A DNA stretch of 64,000 nucleotides from Spectribacter acetivorans. GTDB taxonomy: Bacteria; Pseudomonadota; Gammaproteobacteria; Nevskiales; Salinisphaeraceae. The stretch covers positions 62,001 through 126,000 of the forward strand of contig NZ_JAVRHY010000007.1 in NCBI RefSeq assembly GCF_031846305.1. The letters are read 5' to 3'. The position numbers and the translations under genes are program-made. Under the pieces are notes generated by a model that saw only the letters and a program-made list of their open reading frames with translations, was not told the origin of the DNA and ran no database searches. How positions within the stretch are numbered: the stretch's first letter is position 1; each line of letters opens with the position of its first letter. Below, in pieces: positions 35,634-43,985 of this stretch.

Positions 35634-37081
35634 CAATTGCCCTGCCCTGGCTGATGGCGCTACCCGCCGCCGGCGCGCTCGGCGTGATGGCCCTCGGCCG
35701 CTGGCCCAATCTGCGCGATGGTCTGAGCGTGGTGACCGCCCTCCTGCTGTTCGCGGCGGCATGCAGCTGGCTGGGACCGGTCCTCGACGGGGCACGCCCC
35801 GCCGTCACGCTGATCCCGATCCTGCCGGGTCTGTCATTGAGCCTGGCGCTGGAACCGCTGGGGCTGCTGTTCGCGCTGGTGGCCTCGGGGCTGTGGATCG
35901 TCACCGCGATCTATGCCATCGGCTACATGCGCGGCAACGACGAGCACAACCAGACCCGCTTCTTCGCCTGCTTCGCCCTGGCGCTGGCGGCGGCCATGGG
36001 CATCGCGCTGGCAGGCAACCTGCTGACGCTGTTCCTGTTCTACGAGATGCTCACGCTGTCCACCTACCCGCTGGTGGCGCACAAGGGCAACGACGACGCC
36101 CGGGCCGGCGGGCGGACCTATCTCGGGGTGCTGCTGACCACCTCCATCGGTCTGCTGCTGCCGGCCATCATCCTCACCTGGGTGGTGGCCGGCACGCTGG
36201 ATTTCACTCCCGGCGGCATCCTGCAGGGGCATATCGCGCCGGCCGCCGCCGCGGGCCTGTTCGCGCTCTACCTGTTCGGCACCGGCAAGGCGGCGCTAAT
36301 GCCGTTCCACCGCTGGCTGCCGGCGGCGATGGTGGCGCCCACCCCGGTGTCCGCCCTGCTGCACGCCGTTGCCGTGGTCAAGGCCGGGGTGTTCGCGGTA
36401 CTCAAGATCACGGTCTACGTATTCGGCATCGACTTCGCCGCCGCCGGCGACTTCACCACCCCGATGATGTGGGTCGCCGCCTTCACCATCCTGGCCGCGT
36501 CGGTGGTGGCGCTGACCCGCGACAATCTCAAGGCCCGGCTGGCCTACTCCACCATCGGCCAGCTGGCCTACATCGTGCTCGGCGCGACCCTGGCCAACGG
36601 CATGGCCATCGCCGGCGGCGCCACCCATATCGTGATGCACGCCTTCGGCAAGATCACGCTGTTCTTCTGCGCCGGGGCGATCTACACCGCGGTGCACCGC
36701 ACGCGGGTCAGTGAGCTGGACGGGCTCGGCCGGGTGATGCCCTTCACGATGGGGGCGTTCCTGGTGGCCTCGCTGTCGATCATCGGCCTGCCGCCGCTGG
36801 GCGGGGCCTGGAGCAAGTGGGCGCTGATGGTCGGGGCCGCCGATGCCGGGCAGCTGCTGATGATCGCCGTGCTGGCAATCAGCTCGCTGCTGAATATCGT
36901 CTATCTGCTGGACATCCCGGCCCGGGCCTTCTTCCGCCCTGGAACGGACCTGCCCGCCGGCCGTCAGGAGGCGCCGCTGGCCTGCGTGGTGCCGTTGTGC
37001 GTCACCGCCGCCGGCAGTGTGGTGCTGTTCTTCGTCGGCGGCCACATCCTGCAACTGCTGGCACCGGTGACCGGATCATGA
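35630..37081 (+). CDS. Cation/H+ antiporter large subunit, second MrpD/NuoM-like copy
   Basis: A 483-aa ND2/4/5-fold protein. The GTG start at 35630 overlaps the first mrpD by GTGA. It has GTGKAALMPFHRWLPAAMVA (Lys and the conserved PFHRWLP) and LKARLAYSTIGQLAYIVLG. A second independent proton-pathway subunit; whether it substitutes for the N-terminal ND5-like part of MrpA is inference. Confidence 0.9.
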   Translation: MTIALPWLMALPAAGALGVMALGRWPNLRDGLSVVTALLLFAAACSWLGPVLDGARPAVTLIPILPGLSLSLALEPLGLLFALVASGLWIVTAIYAIGYMRGNDEHNQTRFFACFALALAAAMGIALAGNLLTLFLFYEMLTLSTYPLVAHKGNDDARAGGRTYLGVLLTTSIGLLLPAIILTWVVAGTLDFTPGGILQGHIAPAAAAGLFALYLFGTGKAALMPFHRWLPAAMVAPTPVSALLHAVAVVKAGVFAVLKITVYVFGIDFAAAGDFTTPMMWVAAFTILAASVVALTRDNLKARLAYSTIGQLAYIVLGATLANGMAIAGGATHIVMHAFGKITLFFCAGAIYTAVHRTRVSELDGLGRVMPFTMGAFLVASLSIIGLPPLGGAWSKWALMVGAADAGQLLMIAVLAISSLLNIVYLLDIPARAFFRPGTDLPAGRQEAPLACVVPLCVTAAGSVVLFFVGGHILQLLAPVTGS

Positions 37082-37344
37082 GCGAAAAGCCGACAAGCAC
37101 CGGCTGGCTGGAACGGGCCAGCACCGTCAACGGCATCGTCTACACGTTGTGGGCCCTGTGCGCGCTGCTGATCACGGCCGAGTTCGTCTACCACAAGCAT
37201 CCCTACTTCGGCTTCGACGGCTGGTTCGGGTTCTACGCGCTGGCCGGCTTCGGCGCCTACTGCGTGATCGTGTTCTCGGCCAAGGGTCTGCGCCGCCTGA
37301 TCGCGCGCGACGAGGCCTACTACGGCGAGGACGACGATGGTTGA
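37078..37344 (+). CDS. Small two-helix membrane protein of the Mrp operon
   Basis: An 88-aa protein starting at ATG 37078 (overlaps the previous stop by ATGA). Two hydrophobic segments (about 18-38 VNGIVYTLWALCALLITAEF; about 52-68 GFYALAGFGAYCVIVF) flank a polar FVYHKHPYFGFDGW loop, with a charged tail. Proteins of this kind with the FHKHP(Y/H) loop often accompany bacterial Mrp or hydrogenase modules, from memory. Probably an accessory subunit of the antiporter; not assigned to a named family with certainty. Confidence 0.72.
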   Translation: MSEKPTSTGWLERASTVNGIVYTLWALCALLITAEFVYHKHPYFGFDGWFGFYALAGFGAYCVIVFSAKGLRRLIARDEAYYGEDDDG

Positions 37345-39031
37345 GTGGCTGGTCAACCCCGCGCTGGTGGTGATGGCCGGCGGTCTGCTGGCCGTGGTGG
37401 CACCGCGTGCCTGGCTGGGGGCGCTGGCCGTGACCCTACCGGCGCTCGGGCTGATGCTGCTCTGGCAGCTGCCGACCGGCACCTACGCGCCGGTGACGCT
37501 GTTCGGGCTGGACCTGGTCACCATCCGCATCGACGGCCTGAGCCGCATCTGGGCCACCATCTTTCACATCGCCGGGGGGCTGGCCGGGCTTTACGCCTGG
37601 CACGTGCGGGATCGGCTGCAGCATGCCGCGGCCCTGGTCTATGCCGGCGCCGGCATCGGGGCGGTGCTGGCCGCCGATCTGGTCTCGCTGTTCATCTACT
37701 GGGAACTGACCGCCATCGCCTCGGTGTTCCTGATCTGGGCCCGGGGCACGGCCCGGTCCTATCGCGTGGGCATGCGCTATCTGGTGATCCAGATCATTTC
37801 GGGTCTGTTGCTGATGGCTGGCGCCATCATCCATTACCGCGCCACGGGCTCGCTGGCGTTCGATCATCTGGGGCTGGACACCCCCGGCGGCTGGCTGATC
37901 TTCCTGGCCTTCGGCATCAAATGCGCCTTCCCGCTGCTGCACAACTGGCTGCAGGATGCCTATCCCGAAGCCACGGTCACCGGCACGGTGGTGCTGTCGG
38001 TGTTCACCACCAAGCTGGCCGTCTATGCCCTGGCGCGGGGGTTTGCCGGCGAGGAAATCCTGATCACCATCGGGGCCATCATGACCGCGTTCCCGATCTT
38101 CTTCGCCGTGATCGAGAACGATCTGCGCCGGGTGCTGGCCTACAGCCTCAACAACCAGCTGGGGTTCATGGTGGTGGGCATCGGCATCGGCACCGAGATG
38201 GCGCTCAACGGCGCGGCCGCGCACGCCTTCGCCCATATCCTTTACAAGGCGCTGCTGTTCATGTCGATGGGCGCGGTGCTCTACCGCGTTGGCACGATCA
38301 AGGCCAGCGAGCTGGGCGGGCTGTACAAGTCGATGCCGCTGACTGCGGTGTTCTGCATCATCGGGGCGATGTCGATTTCCGCGTTCCCACTGTTTTCCGG
38401 CTTCGTGACCAAGTCGATGATCCTGACCGCCGCGGCGGTGGAGCATCACTGGATCGCCTGGCTGGTGCTGCTGTTCGCCTCGGCCGGCGTGCTCGATCAT
38501 TCCGGGATCAAGGTGCCGTTCTTCTCGTTTTTCCACCACGACGTGGGCCACCGGGTAGCCGAGGCGCCCTGGAACATGCTGGCGGCGATGGGAATCACGG
38601 CATTCCTGTGCATCGCCATCGGCGTCTACCCGGCACCGCTTTACGCGATTCTGCCCTTCGCGGTGGATTACGCCCCCTATACCGCCGCCCATGTGATCAC
38701 CCAGTTGCAACTGTTGCTGTTCGCGGCGCTGGCGTTCACCACGCTGTTCCGCAACGGCTGGTACCCGCCGGAAATTCCGGCCCTGAATCTGGATACCGAC
38801 TGGGTCTACCGGCGGCTCGCGCCGATGTTGCTGGCGCGCATCCGATCCGCGACCGGCGATTCGCTGGACAGGCTGGGCGGCCTGGCGACGGGCGCCGGCC
38901 GCCGCGGACTGGCGTTGACCCGCCGCGTCTACCAGCCGGACGGCGTATTCGCCAGGCCCTGGGGTACCGGCATCATGACGCTGTGGGTGGCGGCCCTGCT
39001 GGCGGCCTACCTGCTGTTCTACTTCGGCTAG
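37337..39031 (+). CDS. Cation/H+ antiporter large subunit, third MrpD/NuoL-like copy
   Basis: A 564-aa ND2/4/5-fold protein overlapping the small gene by 8 bases. It has GIKCAFPLLHNWLQDAYPEA and DLRRVLAYSLNNQLGFMVVG, and an extended C-terminus (about 480-564) that ends in a final helix. The stop codon TAG is the first three bases of a MITE-like element at 39029. It is the longest of three similar subunits and closes the operon. Confidence 0.9.
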   Translation: MVEWLVNPALVVMAGGLLAVVAPRAWLGALAVTLPALGLMLLWQLPTGTYAPVTLFGLDLVTIRIDGLSRIWATIFHIAGGLAGLYAWHVRDRLQHAAALVYAGAGIGAVLAADLVSLFIYWELTAIASVFLIWARGTARSYRVGMRYLVIQIISGLLLMAGAIIHYRATGSLAFDHLGLDTPGGWLIFLAFGIKCAFPLLHNWLQDAYPEATVTGTVVLSVFTTKLAVYALARGFAGEEILITIGAIMTAFPIFFAVIENDLRRVLAYSLNNQLGFMVVGIGIGTEMALNGAAAHAFAHILYKALLFMSMGAVLYRVGTIKASELGGLYKSMPLTAVFCIIGAMSISAFPLFSGFVTKSMILTAAAVEHHWIAWLVLLFASAGVLDHSGIKVPFFSFFHHDVGHRVAEAPWNMLAAMGITAFLCIAIGVYPAPLYAILPFAVDYAPYTAAHVITQLQLLLFAALAFTTLFRNGWYPPEIPALNLDTDWVYRRLAPMLLARIRSATGDSLDRLGGLATGAGRRGLALTRRVYQPDGVFARPWGTGIMTLWVAALLAAYLLFYFG

Positions 39032-39194
39032 GGGCTGCTGAAAAAACCCGTTTTTCGGCAGGTCCCGCGCGGCACAAGGACGTACCGCCAAAATCATGCG
39101 CTGGAAGCGCTTGATTTTGGGAGCAAGCGCAAACCGCGTTTACGTGCAGCGACGCTGAAACAAGGCCAGGATGGTCTTTTTCAGCAACGCCCTA
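39029..39194. mobile_element. MITE-like element with terminal inverted repeats
   Basis: The left end TAGGGGC-TGCTGAAAAA and the right end, read inversely, TAGGGCGTTGCTGAAAAA form imperfect terminal inverted repeats of about 20 bp, with TA at each outer edge. Inside are CCAAAATCA-T-GCGCT and its inverse, a hairpin around 39090-39119. No open frame of note is present. The size is about 166 bp. The ends look like those of IS-derived miniature elements common in proteobacteria, from memory. It touches the stop codon of the last antiporter gene. Confidence 0.75.
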
Positions 39195-39205
39195 GAGCCC
39201 GTCAA

Positions 39206-39240
39206 CAAAAAACCGGACGACCCGCAATCGGGCCGACCGG
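39206..39240 (-). terminator. Intrinsic terminator of the fbp-prk operon
   Basis: On the minus strand, CCGG-TCGG-CCCG, loop ATTG, CGGG-TCGT-CCGG forms a near-perfect 12-bp stem followed by TTTTTTG. It is 28 bases past the prk stop, and next to the MITE-like element. Confidence 0.85.
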
Positions 39241-39268
39241 ATTCAGCGGCGATAAGCGGCGGGCCGAC

Positions 39269-40144
39269 TCAGAGCATGCGGCGGCGGGTTTCCACCAGAC
39301 GCATGATCATGGGCGTCAGGATCAGCTGCATGGCCAGATCCATTTTCCCGCCCGGAATCACAATGGAGTTGGGCCGCGACATCCAGCTGCCGTGCAGCAT
39401 GCTCTGCAGGTAGTTGAAGTCGATGCCGCGCGGGTTGCGGAAACGGATCACCACCATCGATTCATCCGGCGTGGGAATCCAGCGGGCGATGAACGGGTTG
39501 GACGTATCCACCGTGGGCACGCGCTGGAAGTTGATGTCGGTTTCCGAGAACTGCGGACAGATGTAGCGAATGTAATCGGGCATGCGCCGCAGGATGGTGT
39601 CGGTAATTGCCTCGGTGGTGTGGCCGCGGGCCTCGCGGTCGCGATGCAGCTTCTGCGTCCATTCCAGGTTGATCACCGGGACCACGCCGATCTTGAGGTC
39701 CGCATGCCGGGCCACGTCGACCCCTTCGGTGACCACCGCGCCATGCAGGCCCTCGTAGAACAGCAGATCGGCGTTGTCGGGGAAGTCCTCCCACTCGGTG
39801 AAGGTGCCCCGCGGCGCGGCATACATCTCCTCTTCCTCGGCATTGTGGATGTAATGCCGGGTGCGCCCGGTGCCGTTCTCGGAGAACTGCCGGAACACCG
39901 TCTCCAGGTCCTCCAGCAGATTGGCCTCGGGGCTAAAATGACTGAAGTGATCGTTACCCGCCGCTTCGGCATCGGTCGTGGCCTGCTTCATGTCGGCGCG
40001 GTTGTAGCGATGGAAGGCATCCCCCTCGATGAAGGCGGCATTGACCTTCTCGCGCCGGAAGATGTTCTCGAAGGTCTGCTTGACCGAACTCGTGCCCGAG
40101 CCGGATGAACCGGTGATGGAAATGATCGGATGCAGGGCTGACAT
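39269..40144 (-). CDS. prkB: Phosphoribulokinase
   Basis: A 291-aa Calvin-cycle enzyme that phosphorylates ribulose 5-phosphate to ribulose 1,5-bisphosphate. It has the bacterial (class I) phosphoribulokinase layout: P-loop GSSGSGTSS (about 13-21), EGDAFHRYNRADMK with the catalytic Asp about 42, and LLFYEGLHGAVVTE. Length matches the ~290-aa octameric proteobacterial form. It follows fbp by 21 bases, and a terminator lies after it. Rubisco genes are not in this window. Confidence 0.96.
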   Translation of the reverse strand: MSALHPIISITGSSGSGTSSVKQTFENIFRREKVNAAFIEGDAFHRYNRADMKQATTDAEAAGNDHFSHFSPEANLLEDLETVFRQFSENGTGRTRHYIHNAEEEEMYAAPRGTFTEWEDFPDNADLLFYEGLHGAVVTEGVDVARHADLKIGVVPVINLEWTQKLHRDREARGHTTEAITDTILRRMPDYIRYICPQFSETDINFQRVPTVDTSNPFIARWIPTPDESMVVIRFRNPRGIDFNYLQSMLHGSWMSRPNSIVIPGGKMDLAMQLILTPMIMRLVETRRRML

Positions 40145-40165
40145 GAGGCCTCCTCCTGATTAGGG

Positions 40166-41200
40166 CTAGGCTCGCAGAAGCCCGCGGTGCGAGAACAACG
40201 GCGACCGGGTGAAATCGTGGCTGGGGTCGGTGTGATAGCGCGCCACCCGCTCGACCTTGTCGGCGGACCCGAACACCAGCGGCGTGCGCTGATGCAGATT
40301 GCGCGGCTTGATATCCAGAATCCGGTTGACGGTGTCGGTGGCCGCGCCGGCGGCTTCCTCGAACACCAGCGCCATCGGATTGGCTTCATACAGCAGCCGC
40401 AGCCGCCCTTGCTGATAACCCCGACGCTGATCGCCCGGATACAGGAAGATGCCGCCGCGCACGAGGATCCGGTAGGCATCGGCCACCATCGAGGCAATCC
40501 AGCGCATGTTGAAGTTGGCGCCCAGCGGGCCGTCCTCGCCGGCCAGGCAGTCGTCGATGTAGGTGCGCACGCACTCGTCCCAGTGGCGATAGTTGGAGGC
40601 ATTGATGGCGTATTCGGTACGCGCGGGGTGAATCCGCACGTCCTGCTGCGCCAGCCGGAACTCGCCGCGGGCCGGGTCCAGAGTGAAGATATGGGTACCC
40701 CGGCGCACGGTCATCACCAGCGATACCTGGGGCCCGTAGATGATGAAACCGGCACCCAGCTGCTCGCGGCCGGGCACCAGGAACGAGGCCTCGCCCGGCT
40801 CCCCCCGGCGTGACGGCAGGATGGAGAAGATGGTGCCGATGGACACGTTGGTGTCGATATTGGACGACCCGTCGAGCGGGTCCATGGCCACGGCCAGCGG
40901 CGCGTCGGCATCCAGCGTGACCGTGCTGTCCGATTCCTCGGAAGCCACCAGCGCCACCGGCGCCCGGCGCAGGGCCTCGGTGAAGGCATCGTGGGCGATC
41001 ACGTCCAGCGCCTTCTGCTCATCGCCGTCGGCATTGCGTTCGCCGTGGGCGTCGCTCATCCGGCCGGCGAGCGTGCCCAGCTGAATGGTGGCGGCAATCT
41101 CGCGCGATGCCTCGGCCATGACCGTCACCACCTGGTCGACGGCAGGGTCATCGGCCCCGTGGGCAGCCAGAAAGGCCTGCAGGGTCATCGGTTCCGGCAT
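40166..41200 (-). CDS. cbbF: Fructose-1,6-bisphosphatase class I
   Basis: A 344-aa enzyme that dephosphorylates fructose 1,6-bisphosphate in the Calvin cycle and gluconeogenesis. Class I features: VASEESDSTV (metal Glu), MDPLDGSSNIDTNVSIGTIF (the metal-binding DPLDGSSN core) and the C-terminal NPRGIDFN-type region is replaced by EANPMALVFEEAAG. ATG 41200 has AGAGGAGG seven bases upstream and is preferred to a frame from 41257. The operon with prk and the divergent CbbR-type regulator points to the photosynthetic-type cbb role. Confidence 0.95.
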   Translation of the reverse strand: MPEPMTLQAFLAAHGADDPAVDQVVTVMAEASREIAATIQLGTLAGRMSDAHGERNADGDEQKALDVIAHDAFTEALRRAPVALVASEESDSTVTLDADAPLAVAMDPLDGSSNIDTNVSIGTIFSILPSRRGEPGEASFLVPGREQLGAGFIIYGPQVSLVMTVRRGTHIFTLDPARGEFRLAQQDVRIHPARTEYAINASNYRHWDECVRTYIDDCLAGEDGPLGANFNMRWIASMVADAYRILVRGGIFLYPGDQRRGYQQGRLRLLYEANPMALVFEEAAGAATDTVNRILDIKPRNLHQRTPLVFGSADKVERVARYHTDPSHDFTRSPLFSHRGLLRA

Positions 41201-41277
41201 GCCGGACCTCCTCTGTCGGGACCGTTCATGGTGCAGTCCTCGTGATCGAACCCGCAAACCCTAGCGAGCGGTTTTTG

Positions 41278-41314
41278 TTAAATCCAGTTTAATCTATTTG
41301 ACAGTTCGCCAAAT
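41278..41314. promoter_or_regulatory. Two LysR-type (CbbR-like) operator elements between fbp and cbbR
   Basis: TTAAA-TCCAG-TTTAA (41278-41292) is a perfect inverted repeat with a T-N11-A core. ATTTG-N9-CAAAT (41296-41314) is a second perfect repeat four bases away. Paired sites of this form are typical of CbbR binding regions. The second overlaps the probable cbbR promoter. Confidence 0.65.
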
Positions 41315-41326
41315 TTTATTTGTTAT
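41298..41326 (+). promoter_or_regulatory. Probable promoter of cbbR
   Basis: TTGACA (41298-41303), a 17-base spacer and TGTTAT (41321-41326). The inferred start site falls at or next to the gene's ATG (41333), so the mRNA may be leaderless. Confidence 0.5.
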
Positions 41327-41332
41327 AGCGTC

Positions 41333-42247
41333 ATGCGCGGCCTGACCCTCAAGCAATTCAGCGGCATCGAGGCCATCGCCCGGCACGGCCGCATCACCGG
41401 GGCCGCCGGGGAACTCCATGTCACCCCGGCCGCGCTCACCGCCCGGTTGCGTCAGCTCGAGGATACGCTCGGCCTGGTGCTGTTCGACCGCACCCGTCAG
41501 GGCCTGAAACTCACCGAGGCCGGCCAGACGGTGCTTCAGGCCGCCGAACAGGTGCGCGCCACCCTCACCGAGTGCACCGATCGGCTGGCCAGCCTGCGGG
41601 GTGTGGCCAGCGGCCGGGTTCGCATTGCGGTGGTATCCACCGCCAAGTACTTCGCGCCCTACGCTATCGCGGCATTCGGACGCCGGCATCCCGGACTCGA
41701 CATGCAGCTGCACGTGGGCAACCGCGAGGAAACCATTGCCCGGCTGGCCGACTATTCGGCCGACATCGCGGTCATGGGACGGCCGGCACGGGATTTCCCG
41801 GTGGAACATCTGATCATCGGCGACCATCCGCTGGTACTGGTCGCCGCACCCGGCCATACCCTGGCCCATCGCCGGGATCTGCCAATCGATCAGCTAAGCG
41901 GCGAAACCTTTCTGGTGCGCGAGCCGGGCTCGGGCACGCGTACGGTGTTCGAAGCCCTGGCACGACGGATGTCCCGGCAGCCGACCATCGCGATGGAGAT
42001 TGCCAGCAACGAAACCATCAAGCAGGCGGTAATGGCCGGGCTGGGCATCGCGCTGCTGTCGGCCCACGCGGTGGGCGCCGAGATCGCCGACGGCCGGCTG
42101 GTGATCCTGCCGGTCGAGGATCTGCCGATCCGCCGTCAGTGGTATGCCGTGCGGCGCGCCGACCGCCATGCCACCCCGGCGATGGCCGCATTCTGGACAT
42201 TTCTCGCCGAACAGCGGGACGCGCTTCTACCGCAGATGGCGGTCTAG
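41333..42247 (+). CDS. cbbR: LysR-family regulator, CbbR-type
   Basis: A 304-aa LysR regulator divergent from fbp-prk, the usual place of CbbR, which activates Calvin-cycle genes when NADPH/RuBP signals are right. The winged helix is about 5-62 (LKQFSGIEAIARHGRITGAA, then VTPAALTARLRQLED). The effector domain has the CbbR-like LVLVAAPGHTLAHRRDLPI and FLVREPGSGTRTVFE text. There is no ribosome site before the ATG, agreeing with a leaderless message. CbbR identity is from homology plus position, and is fairly strong. Confidence 0.88.
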   Translation: MRGLTLKQFSGIEAIARHGRITGAAGELHVTPAALTARLRQLEDTLGLVLFDRTRQGLKLTEAGQTVLQAAEQVRATLTECTDRLASLRGVASGRVRIAVVSTAKYFAPYAIAAFGRRHPGLDMQLHVGNREETIARLADYSADIAVMGRPARDFPVEHLIIGDHPLVLVAAPGHTLAHRRDLPIDQLSGETFLVREPGSGTRTVFEALARRMSRQPTIAMEIASNETIKQAVMAGLGIALLSAHAVGAEIADGRLVILPVEDLPIRRQWYAVRRADRHATPAMAAFWTFLAEQRDALLPQMAV

Positions 42248-42264
42248 CCCCCGGCCGGGGCGGA

Positions 42265-42705
42265 TCAGCCCGCCAGCAGTTTTTCGACCGCGGGCTCCAT
42301 CTTGGTCAGGCCGTGCGACCGGCCCAGGGCGAGGGCTGCGTCCGGCGCCTGGCCCTTGAGCCAGCCCGCGCGCAGGGCGAACAATGCCCCGACCCGATTG
42401 CCGCTGGCGCAATGAACCAGCGCCGGTTCATCACCCACGTGGTCCATGATCTCGTCGAACCGGCGCACATTGGATTCGTTGAGATCCTCCGGGCTGGCAA
42501 TCGGTAGATGGTGATAGGTCAGCCCGATGGCGGCCACTGCCTCGGCCTCGTTGAAATCCGGGGTTTCCGCGTCGGGCCGCAGGTTCACAACGTGACGCAC
42601 GCCGGCGTCGCGAGCCTCGGCCAGAGCCGTTTCATCCACCATGCCGCCGCAGTAGCAGTTATCGGCAGGCTGTACCAGGTTGGGTATGCGATCGTTCAAA
42701 GACAT
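42265..42705 (-). CDS. DUF442/TIGR01244 phosphatase-like protein
   Basis: A 146-aa protein of the 'beta-lactamase hydrolase-like phosphatase' (dual-specificity phosphatase-like) family. The active-site loop is HCASGNRVGAL (catalytic Cys about 98, Arg about 102), preceded by VVNLRPDAETPDF. In other bacteria such proteins regulate sulfide metabolism (next to sulfide:quinone reductases) or biofilm formation. Here it stands between cbbR and dnaQ, converging on cbbR. Substrate unknown. Confidence 0.82.
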   Translation of the reverse strand: MSLNDRIPNLVQPADNCYCGGMVDETALAEARDAGVRHVVNLRPDAETPDFNEAEAVAAIGLTYHHLPIASPEDLNESNVRRFDEIMDHVGDEPALVHCASGNRVGALFALRAGWLKGQAPDAALALGRSHGLTKMEPAVEKLLAG

Positions 42706-42740
42706 GCGTTTTTAGTCACTCCCTCATGCGGGTTCAGGGT

Positions 42741-43460
42741 TCAGGCGCGCTCCAGCGACTGCCAGAGACAGCGATCACCGCTGGCCTCGGACAGTCGCCG
42801 GAGATACTCGTCATGCGCCGTTCGTTCCTCGTCGGAGGCCGCCACCACCCGCGGCCGATTTTGCGCCGCGGCAAGTATGGCCGCCACATCGGCGTGATGC
42901 TGGTGGCTCTGCTCGGCGTTCTCAACCGCGAAACTGATCGCGGTCTGGCCACCACTCATGAACAGGTATACGTCGGCCAGCAGCTCCGCGTCCAGCAGCG
43001 CGCCGTGGCGCTCGCGGGCGGAGTCATCCACCCCGTAGCGCTTGCACAGGGCGTCCAGACTGTTGCGCTGGCCGGGGTGCAGGCGGCGGGCCTCCACCAG
43101 CGTATCCAGCACGCTTACCTGCGACTGCAGACCGGGAAATTCCGGCTGCAGCCGGCGGAATTCGGCGTCCAGGAATCCGAGATCGAACGGCGCGTTGTGG
43201 ATCACCAGTTCCGCGTCGCCGAGATAGGCCTGGAGCTCGTCGGCGATCGCCGCGAAACGGGGCTTGTCGGCGAGAAATTCGTTGGTGATGCCGTGCACCT
43301 CGATGGCGCCTCGCTCGACCGTGCGTTCCGGATTGACGTAGAGATGCAGGTTGTTACCGGTAGGACGGCGGTGCAGCAACTCGACGCAGCCGATCTCGAT
43401 GATTCGATGATCGCTCGGCTCCAGGCCGGTGGTTTCGGTATCCAGGACGATCTGACGCAT
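42741..43460 (-). CDS. dnaQ: DNA polymerase III epsilon subunit (proofreading 3'-5' exonuclease)
   Basis: A 239-aa DEDDh exonuclease. Motif ExoI is LDTETTGLEPSDHRIIEIG (catalytic Asp7/Glu9); ExoII is VIHNAPFDLGFLD (about 96-108); ExoIII reads LDALCKRYGVDDSARERHGALLDAELL with the His-Asp pair. Length matches E. coli DnaQ (243 aa). It lies downstream of rnhA, a conserved gammaproteobacterial pairing. Confidence 0.95.
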   Translation of the reverse strand: MRQIVLDTETTGLEPSDHRIIEIGCVELLHRRPTGNNLHLYVNPERTVERGAIEVHGITNEFLADKPRFAAIADELQAYLGDAELVIHNAPFDLGFLDAEFRRLQPEFPGLQSQVSVLDTLVEARRLHPGQRNSLDALCKRYGVDDSARERHGALLDAELLADVYLFMSGGQTAISFAVENAEQSHQHHADVAAILAAAQNRPRVVAASDEERTAHDEYLRRLSEASGDRCLWQSLERA

Positions 43461-43544
43461 GCGGCTCAGTAACGGAACTCTCGGGACCAGAGGATGTGCA
43501 ACCGGACGCGCGTTGGCAAGCGGTCAGGCATGCCGGTCGCCGTC

Positions 43545-43985
43545 TCAGCCGTCCGGCAATTCGTCGATGCCGCGGTTGGCCAGGGCATCCGCCGCCTCGT
43601 TGCCGGGATCCCCGGCGTGGCCCTTGACCCAGTGCCAGGCCACCTCATGCTTCTGATTGAGCGCGTCCAGCTGCTGCCACAGGTCGGCATTCTTCACCGG
43701 CTTGCGGCCCGCAGTACGCCAGCCGTTCTTCTGCCAGCGCGGCAGCCAGTCGGTTATTCCCTGACGCACGTAGTTCGAATCGGTATAGAGCTGGACACGG
43801 CAGGGCTGACGTAGCGACTCCAGCGCCCGGATCGCGGCCAGCAGTTCCATCCGGTTATTGGTGGTGTGCGCTTCCCCGCCACAGAGTTCCCGCCGATGAT
43901 CGCCATACACCAGCAGCGCCCCCCAGCCGCCCGGACCGGGGTTGCCGCGGCAGGCGCCGTCGGTATGAACCACGATCTCCTTCAT
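43545..43985 (-). CDS. rnhA: Ribonuclease HI
   Basis: A 146-aa enzyme that cuts RNA in RNA-DNA hybrids. Catalytic residues are visible: Asp8 in HTDGACRGNPGPGG, Glu in NRMELLAAI, Asp in YTDSNYV, and His/Asp near the end in GHAGDPGNEAADALA. Length equals E. coli RnhA (155 aa). It overlaps the upstream methyltransferase gene by 4 bases. Confidence 0.96.
   Translation of the reverse strand: MKEIVVHTDGACRGNPGPGGWGALLVYGDHRRELCGGEAHTTNNRMELLAAIRALESLRQPCRVQLYTDSNYVRQGITDWLPRWQKNGWRTAGRKPVKNADLWQQLDALNQKHEVAWHWVKGHAGDPGNEAADALANRGIDELPDG

Noticed and set aside
34143..39031. A DAB-type inorganic carbon pump (DabA/DabB)
   Set aside because: DabB-like ND5-fold genes are present, but no DUF2309 (DabA) gene is in the window, and the small subunits are of Mrp type.
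42265..42705. A sulfide-oxidation link for the DUF442 phosphatase
   Set aside because: No sulfide:quinone reductase or persulfide dioxygenase lies nearby, so the link is not supported here.
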